This document shows positions 55,788 to 64,000 of a stretch of 64,000 nt of DNA, piece after piece. The stretch lies in NCBI RefSeq assembly GCF_012935715.1, contig NZ_CP052860.1, positions 5,456,001 through 5,520,000 on the forward strand, given 5' to 3'. The notes beneath the pieces were generated by a model. It was not told the origin of the DNA, searched no databases, and was given only the letters and a program-made list of their open reading frames with translations. The DNA comes from Pseudomonas sp. ADAK13. Its GTDB lineage: Bacteria > Pseudomonadota > Gammaproteobacteria > Pseudomonadales > Pseudomonadaceae. The position numbers and the translations under genes are program-made. Within the stretch, counting starts at the first letter, position 1. Each line of letters starts with the position of its first letter.

Positions 55788-56627
55788 ATGACAGTTCTGG
55801 TAACCGGAGCAGGCACAGGGTTTGGCTTTGAAGTGGCCCTCAGACTCGCCGACAAAGGCCTGGATGTGATCGCCGGCGTGGAAATCGTGGCGCAGATACA
55901 TGCGCTGGAACAAGAAGCCAGACGCCGGGGTGTGAGCCTTCGAATAGAAAAACTCGACGTGACCGACGAAGGCGACCGGCGCAAGGCCGCGGAGTGGGAG
56001 GTGGAGGTGCTGTTGAACAATGCCGGCATTTCTGAAGGCGGCTCGACACTGGATATTCCTGCCGAAAATCTTCGACGCCAGTATGAGGTCAATGTAATTG
56101 GCCCCTTGATGCTGACCCAACTGATCGCCAAGAAGATGGTCCTGAAGCAGCAGGGCAAGATCGTCTTCATGTCCTCGGTGGCAGGCCTGACCGCTGACCC
56201 GTTTGCCGGGGCATACGCCTCGTCGAAACATGCCGTGGAAGCGATTGCCGAGGCGATGAGCCAGGAACTCAAGGAGTTTGGTATTGAAGTGGCAACCGTT
56301 AACCCAGGGCCTTTTCTGACTGGTTTTAATGATCGCATGTTCGAGACCTGGAAAAGTTGGCAGGACGACGCCTCCAAGCGTCTGTTCGACTACAGCAAGC
56401 TCGCGTTTCCACACGAGCAGTACGACCCCGAGCCGGTATTTGAGACCACCATCGCCGTGATCACTGGCGCCATCGACAATTACCGCAATGTCGAGCCGAA
56501 AGAGATCATCGATCAGCAGCGCAAACAACTCGATGCGGCCTGGACCCGCAAGAGCCGCGAGGGCCTGGGTAAGCGCTCGGCGCTGGTGCAGAAGGCGTAT
56601 GACATCAAGCCAGGGACGCCGGTCTGA
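55788..56627 (+). CDS. Short-chain dehydrogenase/reductase
   Basis: A 279-residue SDR oxidoreductase with TGAGTGFGFE (cofactor-binding TGxxxGxG), LLNNAGIS, FMSSVAG (catalytic Ser) and YASSKHAVE (catalytic Tyr and Lys). AGGGGA lies before the ATG. The C-terminal 80 residues are longer than the minimal fold and may bind substrate. Substrate unknown; no operon partner. Confidence 0.9.
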   Translation: MTVLVTGAGTGFGFEVALRLADKGLDVIAGVEIVAQIHALEQEARRRGVSLRIEKLDVTDEGDRRKAAEWEVEVLLNNAGISEGGSTLDIPAENLRRQYEVNVIGPLMLTQLIAKKMVLKQQGKIVFMSSVAGLTADPFAGAYASSKHAVEAIAEAMSQELKEFGIEVATVNPGPFLTGFNDRMFETWKSWQDDASKRLFDYSKLAFPHEQYDPEPVFETTIAVITGAIDNYRNVEPKEIIDQQRKQLDAAWTRKSREGLGKRSALVQKAYDIKPGTPV

Positions 56628-56629
56628 AA

Positions 56630-57400
56630 CTAGACCGCAGTCACCATCCAGGCTAGAAACTCGCGAAGGCGCGTCGAAAACGTTTCGTCGCACGCGGGTT
56701 TTTTAGCCTGGGACAGGAAAAAATCCGCTTGAGGCTGCAAAGACGGGTAACGCTGGACGAATAGCTCTACATGCTCGTCCAGCGTTTGCGGCCACCTCAA
56801 TTCGTGTTGCGGGCGGAGCACGTGGGTTGCACGCACGAGCTTGCGCGAAGCCTCCCGTTGCAGGCGGCACGACGCGGCATCACTGGTCGCGTTATCAATC
56901 AACGTGGCGTAGCGGGTAAGCGTCGCTTCGAAGTCTGCGTTCACCGCCTTGGCAATCGCAAGCGATGGCCGGAACGGTTCGAAGCGTTCTGTCAGGTCGT
57001 TGCCCCATAAACAACGGCAGTGATGCTTGAGCCAATAACCCCAGCTGAACCTGTTTTCCGGTGCCAGCACTTCAGTTCGCCAGCCGATATCGAAATCAAT
57101 CTTTATGACTTCCGGATGCCGCGCCTCCAACGCAACGCGAACGGCCTCCAGTGTTTGCATCTCCTGCGCAGCGGGAGGATCACGCAGTACAAGCGTAAGG
57201 TCCAGGTCCGATACGCCGGGTCTGGCATCACCCCTGGCGATGCTTCCATACAGGTAAATCCCATCCAGCAAAGGCCCTGACTGCGCAAGTGAAGCGCAAG
57301 CATCGTCCAGCAATGCCTGGAACTGCGGCTGTAGTCGGACCGTGGGCGCGGGGAGGATAAAGCCGTCAGCGTCGATTCCGCCTGCAACGGTTTGTGCCAT
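56630..57400 (-). CDS. Nucleotidyltransferase-domain protein
   Basis: A 256-residue protein with the GSIARGDARPGVSDLDL polymerase-beta-type motif (G52-S53, D65 and D67) and a third Asp in KIDFDIGW. The C-terminal half is helical. It resembles aminoglycoside or lincosamide adenylyltransferases but is not close to a known resistance enzyme. A GTG at 57433 is another possible start. It converges with the SDR gene. Confidence 0.8.
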   Translation of the reverse strand: MAQTVAGGIDADGFILPAPTVRLQPQFQALLDDACASLAQSGPLLDGIYLYGSIARGDARPGVSDLDLTLVLRDPPAAQEMQTLEAVRVALEARHPEVIKIDFDIGWRTEVLAPENRFSWGYWLKHHCRCLWGNDLTERFEPFRPSLAIAKAVNADFEATLTRYATLIDNATSDAASCRLQREASRKLVRATHVLRPQHELRWPQTLDEHVELFVQRYPSLQPQADFFLSQAKKPACDETFSTRLREFLAWMVTAV

Positions 57401-57446
57401 GAAGCCATCCGTGGTTTGGGTCTGTAAGTGCACTGTAACAGAGCGC

Positions 57447-58004
57447 TCAGCTGCTGTTTTTTGGGCGACTGCCCGTCAGTATGATTCGCACAGCCATTAC
57501 CACGCCAACCAGCACCGTTGCCAAGCCCATGGCCTCCAGCACCGTTGGCAATCGAGCCTTGAACCACAATCCCAACAGTGTGGCGAACAGCGATTCCAGG
57601 GCAATCAGTTGCCCGGACAGCGCCATGGGCAGGCGCCGGGAGGCGGTGTTCCAGGCCCATGCCCCAATCACCGAAGACATCAACGCGATGCCCAGGCCCC
57701 AGGCATACAGGTTGCCGGCCAGGGAAAAGCTGAAACCCAGAGTTGGCAGCTGGAGCAAGCCGAGCATCTGCACAACGGGCAACACGCACAGCGTGCCTAT
57801 TCCGGCGCCGACCATCATCAGTCCGGTCCAGGCCGTCAGTGATTGCGACAGAACCCGCTGATTCACCACGCTGAAGAACAGCCACAACGCCACCGCTCCG
57901 ATGGAAAACAAAAGGCCCAGCGGCCATGAACTGCCGCTTGCGGTAGGTTGATGCAGGCTGCTGACGTTCGACAGCAAAAGTCCTACCGTCAGTAAAGCCA
58001 GGGG
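57447..58004 (-). pseudogene. EamA/DMT exporter remnant, C-terminal half
   Basis: About 185 residues with six hydrophobic segments (LALLTVGLLLSNVSSL to VLEAMGLATVLVGVVMAVRI), equal to the C-terminal half of a ten-segment EamA exporter. The N-terminal half is absent and the similarity ends abruptly near 58003, where a LysR effector domain in the opposite direction begins. The protein is unlikely to be functional. Confidence 0.8.
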
Positions 58005-58558
58005 TGTCGACTTTCCACCAACAGCATCCGGCAATCGAAATCCAGGTGGCGACTACCACGCGCCCCCTGACCGAATTCGACGGGCACTTCGACGTCGCGC
58101 TGCAGAGCACCCGGCGTGCCAGTGGGATGCACCGGTTGGTATTCACCGCCGCAGATGAAGTGTTCCCGGTGTGCAGTCCGCACTATCTGGCTGCCGGGCA
58201 AGCGCTAAGCGTCGATGAACTGACCCAGTGCACGCTTTTACATCACCGCGCGACACCGCCTCACTTGATGGAATGGGACAGCTGGCTGCTTGCTGTTGGC
58301 CATGCATTGGAAGGCAATGCGAAGGGTGCCGTGTTCGACAGTTACCCTCTGATGCTTCAGGCCGCCGTCGAAGGGCACGGCATTGCGATGGGGTGGCAGC
58401 GCACTGCCGGCCGGCTTATTGACAACGGAACCCTGGTGCGACCCTGTGCCGAAAGTGTTGCCTTGCCGGATGCCCTGTCGGTGTTCCGGCAACAGGGCGC
58501 CGGAGACACTGCCGAAGTTCGCGCGCTGGTTGAGTGGTTGGCAGAGGAGCTTCGCTGA
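58000..58558 (+). pseudogene. LysR regulator remnant, effector domain only
   Basis: About 185 residues of a LysR substrate-binding domain (STFHQQHPAIEIQVATTTRP, FDVALQSTRRASGMHRLVFT, MLQAAVEGHGIAMGWQ), with no helix-turn-helix upstream. It directly abuts the truncated EamA gene on the other strand. Together they look like a divergent regulator/exporter pair that lost both 5' halves in one deletion. Confidence 0.8.
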
Positions 58559-58633
58559 ATACAACGCACAGTAGGACGCAGCACTCGCCGCCTGTGTCAG
58601 AATATGGCGCTTAGCCACTTAGGGAACTCAAGG

Positions 58634-59671
58634 ATGAAAACGCTGTGTGCTGCGCTGTTGTTGATGGTTGTGTCCGGCCTGGCCCTGGCCGATAACGTGC
58701 AGGTCGGATTCCAGGAAATCGTAATTCCCGACGCAGAACACGGCAGGCCGTTGCAGGTGGCGGTGTGGTACCCGACCCATGCCGCCGGCACGCCGCAACT
58801 GATCGCCGACAATCCGGTTTTTGTCGGTGCGCCGGCCTTGAAAGACGCCGCGCCTGCCGCCGGCGAGCATCCGCTGGTGGTGATTTCCCACGGTATCTTC
58901 GGTAACTGGATCAACCAGTCGTGGCTCGCCAGTGCGTTGGCCGGGCAGGGTTATATCGTCGCCTCGCCCAACCACCCCGGCACCACCAGCAAGGACCGCA
59001 CGCAGCCCGCCGCCTCCGAGCTCTGGAAGCGGCCCCTCGATATCCATCGGGTGATTGATGCCGTGATCGCCCAGCCCAAACGCTTTGGCGCGGTGGCCCC
59101 GCACAAGATCGCCGTAGTGGGGCACTCGCTCGGTGGCTGGACCGCTCTGGAAGTCGGCGGTGCCCGGTTTGATCCGCAGCGCTTTACCGAGGACTGCAAG
59201 GTGCATTCCGAGATTGCGCCGTGCAAGGCGTATGAACTGATTGAGGCCGGCCGTACCGAGCAGGCAAAGCAACGCCTGGCCGAGGACGTGAGCGACCCGC
59301 GCGTGGCGGCCATTGTTTCCCTGGACCTGGGCTTCGCCCGTGGCTTCAGTGACGACAGCCTCGCGGCGCTGCATCGGCCCACGCTGGTGATTGCGGCGGG
59401 CACGCCGTCGCCGGAGTTGCCGGCAAAACTGGAGTCGGCTGACTTGGCCAAACGCCTGCCGCAGAAGACTTCACGCTACGTGGAAATCAGCGACGCCACC
59501 CACTTCACTTTCCTGCCCATCTGCAAGCCAGGCGCGGTGGAGCGGATTGAACAGAGCGACCCCGGCGAAGGCTTCATCTGCCTGGATGCCAAGGGCGCCC
59601 GTCCCAAACCGCAGATCCAGCAGCAGGTCCTCACGTTGATCAGTGAGTTTCTGCAGCAGTCCCTGCACTAG
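58634..59671 (+). CDS. Secreted alpha/beta hydrolase (dienelactone/PAF-acetylhydrolase-like)
   Basis: A 345-residue protein with a signal peptide ending near ALA (residue 19). VVISHGIFGNWINQS is the oxyanion region, VVGHSLGGWTALEV carries the nucleophile Ser, and SDATHFTFL holds the His. Size and layout match the predicted dienelactone hydrolase group (COG4188) of periplasmic esterases. Substrate unknown. It converges on an APC permease gene, whose stop is three bases away. Confidence 0.86.
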   Translation: MKTLCAALLLMVVSGLALADNVQVGFQEIVIPDAEHGRPLQVAVWYPTHAAGTPQLIADNPVFVGAPALKDAAPAAGEHPLVVISHGIFGNWINQSWLASALAGQGYIVASPNHPGTTSKDRTQPAASELWKRPLDIHRVIDAVIAQPKRFGAVAPHKIAVVGHSLGGWTALEVGGARFDPQRFTEDCKVHSEIAPCKAYELIEAGRTEQAKQRLAEDVSDPRVAAIVSLDLGFARGFSDDSLAALHRPTLVIAAGTPSPELPAKLESADLAKRLPQKTSRYVEISDATHFTFLPICKPGAVERIEQSDPGEGFICLDAKGARPKPQIQQQVLTLISEFLQQSLH

Positions 59672-59674
59672 CCT

Positions 59675-61018
59675 TCAGATGTCCTTGGACAACACCAGGT
59701 TCGCGCCCTTGCGGCTCAGGAACCACAGGTAGACCAGCCCGATGACTACCCAGGCAATCCCGAGTTTCTGTGCCTGCAAGCCCATGTTGAACATGATCGC
59801 GAAGGTGATGACAAACCCCAGCACTGGTGTGATCAGGTGCCGCCACACATTGCGCGACTTCATGCGCCGCCAGAAGTAGTTGATCACGGTGATGTGCAGG
59901 ATCATGAAGCCGCTGAGGGCGCCGAAGTTCACCAGCGAGGTGAGGGTGTCCACGGTGTCGATGAAGAAGTAGCAGATGATCAGCGACAGCACGCCCACCA
60001 GGTAAATGCTCAGGTAGGGTGTGCTGTACTTCGGATGGACCTTCGCCAGGATTCCCGGCAGCTTGCCATCCCGGGCCATGCCGAACAGCAACCGCGAGAC
60101 TGCGGCCTGTGAGGTGATGGACACCGCCACACCCCACGCCAACGCCGTGGCAATCGCCGTCAGTGACGCCAGCCAGTTGCCTCCGGCGATCGCGGCGATT
60201 TCATAAAACGCCGAGTCGGCGGACGTGAAGCCCATGCCCGCTGCAAGGTCGGTGGCCAGCCAGGTTTGCGCCACAAAGATCGCGCCCATCACCAGCAAAC
60301 TGATCAACGCCGCCCGGCCCACACTGCGCCCGGCATCGCCCTTGGTTTCTTCCGCCAGCGTTGAGATTGCGTCAAAGCCCAGGAACGACAGCACCGCGAT
60401 TGAAACGCCCTGCATCAGCAACCCCACGTTGAATCCACCGGGGTTATACAGCGGCGCCAGCGTCAGGTGGCCATTGCCGGCGCCACCGTGCAGGGCCTTC
60501 CAGGCACACACCAGGAAAATCCCCAGCACCACCAGTTGCGCCAGCAGGAAGACGATGTTCATGCGTGCGGTGAACGTCATGCCGCGCAGGTTGACCAGCG
60601 TGGCGCTGATCAGGAACGCCAGGATAAACACCGTTTTTGGAATCTCGGGGTACAAGTGGTTCAGCGCAATCGCCGCGTAGATGTACAGCAGCGGCGGAAT
60701 CAGCAAGTAGTCGAGCAACAGCAACCAGCCGGCAATAAAACCGACACCGGGATTCAACCCGCGCTGGGCATAGGAATACACCGAGCCCGCAATCGGAAAC
60801 GCCCGCGCCATGCTGCCGTAGCTCAAGGCGGTGAACAGCATCGCGACCATGCCGATGATGTAGGCCAGCGGCACCATGCCGGGCGCCTCGCTGTTCACGT
60901 AGCCATACACACCGAAGGGCGCGATGGGGATCATGAAGATCATCCCGTAGATCACCAGATCCGTGAGGGACAAGCTGCGCTTCAATTCTTGTTTATAGCC
61001 AAACTCTTCAATTGCCAT
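59675..61018 (-). CDS. APC-family amino acid/amine permease
   Basis: A 447-residue transporter with 12 membrane segments. LTDLVIYGMIFMIPIAPFGV at the N-terminus and LSFLGFDAISTLAEETKGDA mid-protein are APC marks of the PuuP/amine-transporter type. The start at 61018 is used; the frame stays open upstream. It lies 137 bases after the formylglutamate amidohydrolase on the same strand, so it may bring in the substrate of that operon. Confidence 0.9.
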   Translation of the reverse strand: MAIEEFGYKQELKRSLSLTDLVIYGMIFMIPIAPFGVYGYVNSEAPGMVPLAYIIGMVAMLFTALSYGSMARAFPIAGSVYSYAQRGLNPGVGFIAGWLLLLDYLLIPPLLYIYAAIALNHLYPEIPKTVFILAFLISATLVNLRGMTFTARMNIVFLLAQLVVLGIFLVCAWKALHGGAGNGHLTLAPLYNPGGFNVGLLMQGVSIAVLSFLGFDAISTLAEETKGDAGRSVGRAALISLLVMGAIFVAQTWLATDLAAGMGFTSADSAFYEIAAIAGGNWLASLTAIATALAWGVAVSITSQAAVSRLLFGMARDGKLPGILAKVHPKYSTPYLSIYLVGVLSLIICYFFIDTVDTLTSLVNFGALSGFMILHITVINYFWRRMKSRNVWRHLITPVLGFVITFAIMFNMGLQAQKLGIAWVVIGLVYLWFLSRKGANLVLSKDI

Positions 61019-61155
61019 GATGGGGTACTTCCGTATGAAGTAAGGCGAATGCGCAGCCGCCAAAGCGGCCGAACATGTTCTTGAACCCGGCAGGTTAAAA
61101 GACGCCCAGGCGGTTTTTTTTATAGTTGTAAGACCGGTCCAGCCAACAGCAGCAG

Positions 61156-61908
61156 TTACAGCAGGGGTGCCAAATAGTCGGTCCATGACTCAAGTGCTTC
61201 GGGTGTGCGCAGCAAGTCGTTGCGCACCTCAAGCAGTACCGCGTCGATGCCGCGCCGGTCGCCATGGAACGGCACCGTCATGTCGCCCAGCACATCGATT
61301 TCATAAGGTTGATTGGCCGCGACGTTCAGGCCGTGAGCGGCCAGGCCATCGAGCATGCCTTGGGCGTAGGTGGCGGCCCGGGCATACAACACACCGGCTT
61401 CCAGGCGGCGTGGCTGGCCGTGGTAAACCGGGGTGAAGCTGTGAACCGCGACGATGCGCACTTCGCGGCCCGCGGCCAGGCGGGCGTCGATCAGTTCATC
61501 CAGGCGCTGGTGAAAGGGCGTGAACAAGGTCTGCTGGCGGTACCGGCGAACGCTCTCGGGCAGCTCCCGGTTGCCCGGTACGTCGTAGATCTCACTGCGC
61601 GGCGGAATGCTGTCCGGGGCTTCCAGCGGGCGGTTGAGGTCGATCAAAAGCCGCGAATAGGCCGCCGAGATCAACGTTGCACCGAGGGCTTTTGACAGCC
61701 GCTCCGCCAGTTTCAGCGCGCCGATGTCCCAGGCGATGTGTTCCTTTGCCGCCTCGGGGCTCAACCCCAGGGCATTCAACTGATCCGGGATATAGGAGCT
61801 GGCGTGTTCGCACACCAGAATCACCGGGTGTTCGGAATCTTCCCGGCTGACCCGGTACACGGGCTTCTTGTACAGGCCGTGTTCGGCGGTTTCAGTAGAG
61901 GCGGGCAT
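61156..61908 (-). CDS. N-formylglutamate amidohydrolase-family protein
   Basis: A 250-residue HutG-like metal-dependent amidohydrolase (VILVCEHASSYIPDQ, AWDIGALKLAERLSKALGA, VAVHSFTPVYHGQPR). It releases formate or another acid from N-acylglutamate-type amides. The ATG overlaps the end of the glutamine synthetase-like gene by 17 bases. It is not in a histidine operon, so the substrate is probably made by the neighbouring ligase pathway. Confidence 0.88.
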   Translation of the reverse strand: MPASTETAEHGLYKKPVYRVSREDSEHPVILVCEHASSYIPDQLNALGLSPEAAKEHIAWDIGALKLAERLSKALGATLISAAYSRLLIDLNRPLEAPDSIPPRSEIYDVPGNRELPESVRRYRQQTLFTPFHQRLDELIDARLAAGREVRIVAVHSFTPVYHGQPRRLEAGVLYARAATYAQGMLDGLAAHGLNVAANQPYEIDVLGDMTVPFHGDRRGIDAVLLEVRNDLLRTPEALESWTDYLAPLL

Positions 61909-63226
61909 AGTGATCACACAATTCGGCAGGCGTCAGTTTCTCGGTGGAGTTGAGCTCTTCGGCTTTCAGCGCGAAGTAGGCCTCCATCATCAAGGGCGGC
62001 AGTTGTTCCAGCAGTTGCGGGTTATTGCGCAGACTGGCCAGTGCATCGGCGAGGGTGCCGGGCAGGGCGCGGATGTTGCGTGCCTGGCGTTGTGCTTCGC
62101 TCATGGACTCCGGGTCTTCATCGGAGGAACTGTCCAGCGTGAGCTTTTGCTGGATGCCGAGCCGGCCGGCGATCAGCACGGTGGCCATGCTCAGGTGCGG
62201 CGAGGCGGTTGCATCCAGCGGACGGAATTCCAGGTTGTATTGCTTGGCCGGGGACTTGCCGCCGAGGGTGATCGTCGGGCAGATCCGCAGTGACGCTTCG
62301 CGATTGCGCTGGCCGAGGTTGGCGTAGGACGCACTCCAGTGATGCGGCTTCAGACGCAGATAGGAAATCGGCGTGGGCGCGCTGAAGGCGCACAACGCCG
62401 GCAGGAATTTCAACACGCCTGCGGCCCATTGCCGGCCTGTTTCGGACAGCCCGTTGCTGCTTTGCCCGTCGTACATCACCGCATTGCCGGCCGGGTCCTG
62501 CAGGCTGATATGCAGGTGCACACCGTTGCTCACACCGTCGGCTTCCAGCTTGGGCGAGAAGCTGATATCCAGGCCCATCTGCCGGGCGATTTCCCGGGTG
62601 ATCTCCCGCACATTCACCGCACGATCCGCAGCGGCCACGCCTTGAGTGGGGCGGCAGGTGACTTCGTATTGCGCCTTGCCGTATTCGGGCAAAAACATCT
62701 CCGGTTCGACACCGGCAGCTTTCAACGCACTCAACAGCCAGCCACCAAATGACGCGGCGTGATGCTGGGCCGAGAGGGAAAAGGCATGGTGCGCGTTATT
62801 CGGGTCTTTGTAGCCCAGGTTGAACTCGTGCTCGAACGCCGCCGTGACTTCAAGCCCCAGCTCGTCGCGATACCGCTGGATCTCGTTACGCAGCAGCGTG
62901 CGTGGGCAGGCGGCCCAGGGCTGGCCATCGGTCTCACAAATGTCGGCGTGAATAAAGTCCAGCGCGGGTGCAGTGGCGTCCGGGCCGTTGGGCACCTGCA
63001 CGCGGGTAGTCATGTCGGGGATCAGGCGCAAATCGCCGCAGGAGCCCCACGGATTATTCTCGGCCACCCGGTCTTGCGGCGTCAGTGCGCTGTTGGCCGG
63101 TACCCAGCCCACACCGGCCTGCTGATAACTCTCAAGCTCGTCAGCGGGAAACGAGCGTCCGCGCGTCACGCCAATCAGGTCGGTGGTGACGATGGTGGTC
63201 ATGGGCGTTGGCTGGATCAAGCTCAC
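61892..63226 (-). CDS. Glutamine synthetase-like gamma-glutamyl ligase
   Basis: A 444-residue protein of the glutamine synthetase superfamily. It starts with GTG, overlapping the isochorismatase-like gene stop by four bases, with AGGAG upstream. EHEFNLGY holds the metal-binding Glu, NGVHLHISLQD the His/Glu site, and HWSASYANLGQRNREASLR the ATP and glutamate contacts. Its partners suggest glutamylation of an amine (as in PuuA/PauA or GlnT enzymes) rather than ammonia assimilation. Confidence 0.88.
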   Translation of the reverse strand: MSLIQPTPMTTIVTTDLIGVTRGRSFPADELESYQQAGVGWVPANSALTPQDRVAENNPWGSCGDLRLIPDMTTRVQVPNGPDATAPALDFIHADICETDGQPWAACPRTLLRNEIQRYRDELGLEVTAAFEHEFNLGYKDPNNAHHAFSLSAQHHAASFGGWLLSALKAAGVEPEMFLPEYGKAQYEVTCRPTQGVAAADRAVNVREITREIARQMGLDISFSPKLEADGVSNGVHLHISLQDPAGNAVMYDGQSSNGLSETGRQWAAGVLKFLPALCAFSAPTPISYLRLKPHHWSASYANLGQRNREASLRICPTITLGGKSPAKQYNLEFRPLDATASPHLSMATVLIAGRLGIQQKLTLDSSSDEDPESMSEAQRQARNIRALPGTLADALASLRNNPQLLEQLPPLMMEAYFALKAEELNSTEKLTPAELCDHYARLY

Positions 63227-63867
63227 GGGCGCCACTCCTGCAAACGGTTGATCACGGTTTGAGTGTCGGTGATCCAGCAATAACCCTTGATCGCTTCCAG
63301 GCAGGCGTGATGACGCTCCGGGGTGTAGGTCGCGCAGGCGTCTTCAATCAACGTCACCAGATAGCCCCGGTCCGCCGCGTCACGCACCGCCATGTCCACG
63401 CATTGGTCGGTGACGATGCCGGCGATGATCAGGTGCCGGGTTTCCAGGTTGCGCAGCACGTAGTCGATGTTGGTGGAGTTGAAGACCCCGGACGACGTCT
63501 TGGGCAACACGATTTCATTCTCCACCGGCGTCAGCTCGTCAATCACGCCGGCCTGATAGCTGCCCTTGGGCAGATGCATGTCCGACAGCTTGTGATCCAG
63601 AGAACGATCACGGCCATCCGCCGTCAGGCTTTCGATGATGGTGTGCAGCACGTTCTGTTTGGCTTCACGCACCGCATTCAACAGCTTGACCTGATTGGGA
63701 ATTACCGTGTCCCGGGCGCGGTTCAGGAAGTACGCCGCCTGCGGTCCCTGCAAGTGCGGGTCGAGCGCCGGGTCGAGCCAGGCGCGTTGCATGTCCACCA
63801 GCAGCAAGGCGGTAGTGTCCCGCGTGAAGGGAATGTCGCGGGGCGAATGATGGGGGAGCGTGAACAT
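63223..63867 (-). CDS. Isochorismatase-family cysteine hydrolase
   Basis: A 214-residue hydrolase with the Asp-Lys-Cys triad in LLLVDMQRAW (D25), VLPKTSSGVF and IVTDQCVDMAVRDAADRG. Members cleave amides such as nicotinamide, N-carbamoylsarcosine, biuret or ureidoacrylate. GGAGG lies before the ATG. Its stop overlaps the GTG of the glutamine synthetase-like gene, so they are coupled. It also follows closely on the partial gene at the right edge. Confidence 0.9.
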   Translation of the reverse strand: MFTLPHHSPRDIPFTRDTTALLLVDMQRAWLDPALDPHLQGPQAAYFLNRARDTVIPNQVKLLNAVREAKQNVLHTIIESLTADGRDRSLDHKLSDMHLPKGSYQAGVIDELTPVENEIVLPKTSSGVFNSTNIDYVLRNLETRHLIIAGIVTDQCVDMAVRDAADRGYLVTLIEDACATYTPERHHACLEAIKGYCWITDTQTVINRLQEWRP

Positions 63868-63869
63868 GG

Positions 63870-64000
63870 TTATTTTTCCTCCAAAAGGTGAGCGGCGAAT
63901 TCCGTGCGAAGGGCGTCGATCCCTTCCAGGCGGGCATCCAGGCCATTGCTGTGTTGGGTGAGGGTGGCGATCAGGGCCTCCACCTGTGCGAGGGCGGGCA
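63870..64000 (-). CDS. Partial gene at right edge, C-terminal end
   Basis: The last 43 residues of a protein that starts beyond the window. The segment is helical and charged (VEALIATLTQHSNGLDARLE, GIDALRTEFAAHLLEE) and ends two bases before the isochorismatase-like ATG, so it belongs to the same operon. The visible part is too short and has no motif, so identity cannot be given. Confidence 0.6.
   Translation of the reverse strand, partial: PALAQVEALIATLTQHSNGLDARLEGIDALRTEFAAHLLEEK

Overview
The window looks like chromosomal DNA of a fluorescens-group Pseudomonas. It is GC-rich and densely coding. It carries an ampC/ampR pair, an itaconate-type CoA-transferase/lyase/TRAP cluster like the one known in P. 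aeruginosa, an OsmC-YcaO fusion, and two Pseudomonas-style families of short extragenic palindromic repeats between genes. I saw no rRNA, tRNA, CRISPR array, transposase or phage structural gene. No unexplained gap exceeds about 300 bases.

Layout. 0-5.4 kb: CoA-transferase, HpcH/CitE lyase and the dctPQM TRAP transporter, probably itaconate uptake and breakdown. 5.5-7.7 kb: class C beta-lactamase with divergent ampR. 7.7-12.0 kb: a LysR regulator, a DUF1349 protein, and an APC permease/class III aminotransferase operon. 12.2-24.2 kb: single genes (DUF2252, dienelactone hydrolase, hotdog thioesterase, YceI, MFS, EamA, MocR regulator, LysE, RidA, CPBP protease, XRE regulator, MAPEG). 24.2-26.7 kb: a cystathionine gamma-lyase/synthase-like enzyme with cystathionine beta-synthase, a reverse transsulfuration pair. 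27.0-29.5 kb: allophanate hydrolase with a GntR regulator behind a probable sigma-54 promoter. 29.7-38.2 kb: DapA-like lyase, HSL esterase, VOC protein, diguanylate cyclase, GNAT, LysE, several poorly known proteins including an AT-rich membrane-protein gene, and an LRR/zinc-ribbon plus P-loop kinase pair.

Two places (about 38.39 kb and 58.00 kb) show the same scar. The 3' halves of a divergent gene pair remain (LysR with epoxide hydrolase; EamA with LysR), and both 5' halves plus the shared promoter are gone. 38.6-41.7 kb holds type II argC with a divergent LysR, then an AraC regulator.

41.9-46.7 kb is the most unusual stretch. It has two adjacent DUF2589-type proteins, four small unknown proteins (one with a C-terminal membrane segment, one Sec-exported), a GH19 muramidase/chitinase without a signal peptide, a 139-residue protein with a caspase-like His/Cys pattern, a lipoprotein and a DUF2388 protein. 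All are on one strand, with strong hairpins at several gene boundaries. It may be a lysis or cargo-release system that has not been described; the function is inference.

46.9-64 kb: alpha/beta hydrolase, OsmC-YcaO fusion, an EmrAB/OMF efflux operon with a divergent CerR-type TetR regulator, LysE, SDR, nucleotidyltransferase, a secreted hydrolase, and an amide/nitrogen operon (isochorismatase-like hydrolase, glutamine synthetase-like ligase, N-formylglutamate amidohydrolase, APC permease) that runs in from beyond the right edge.
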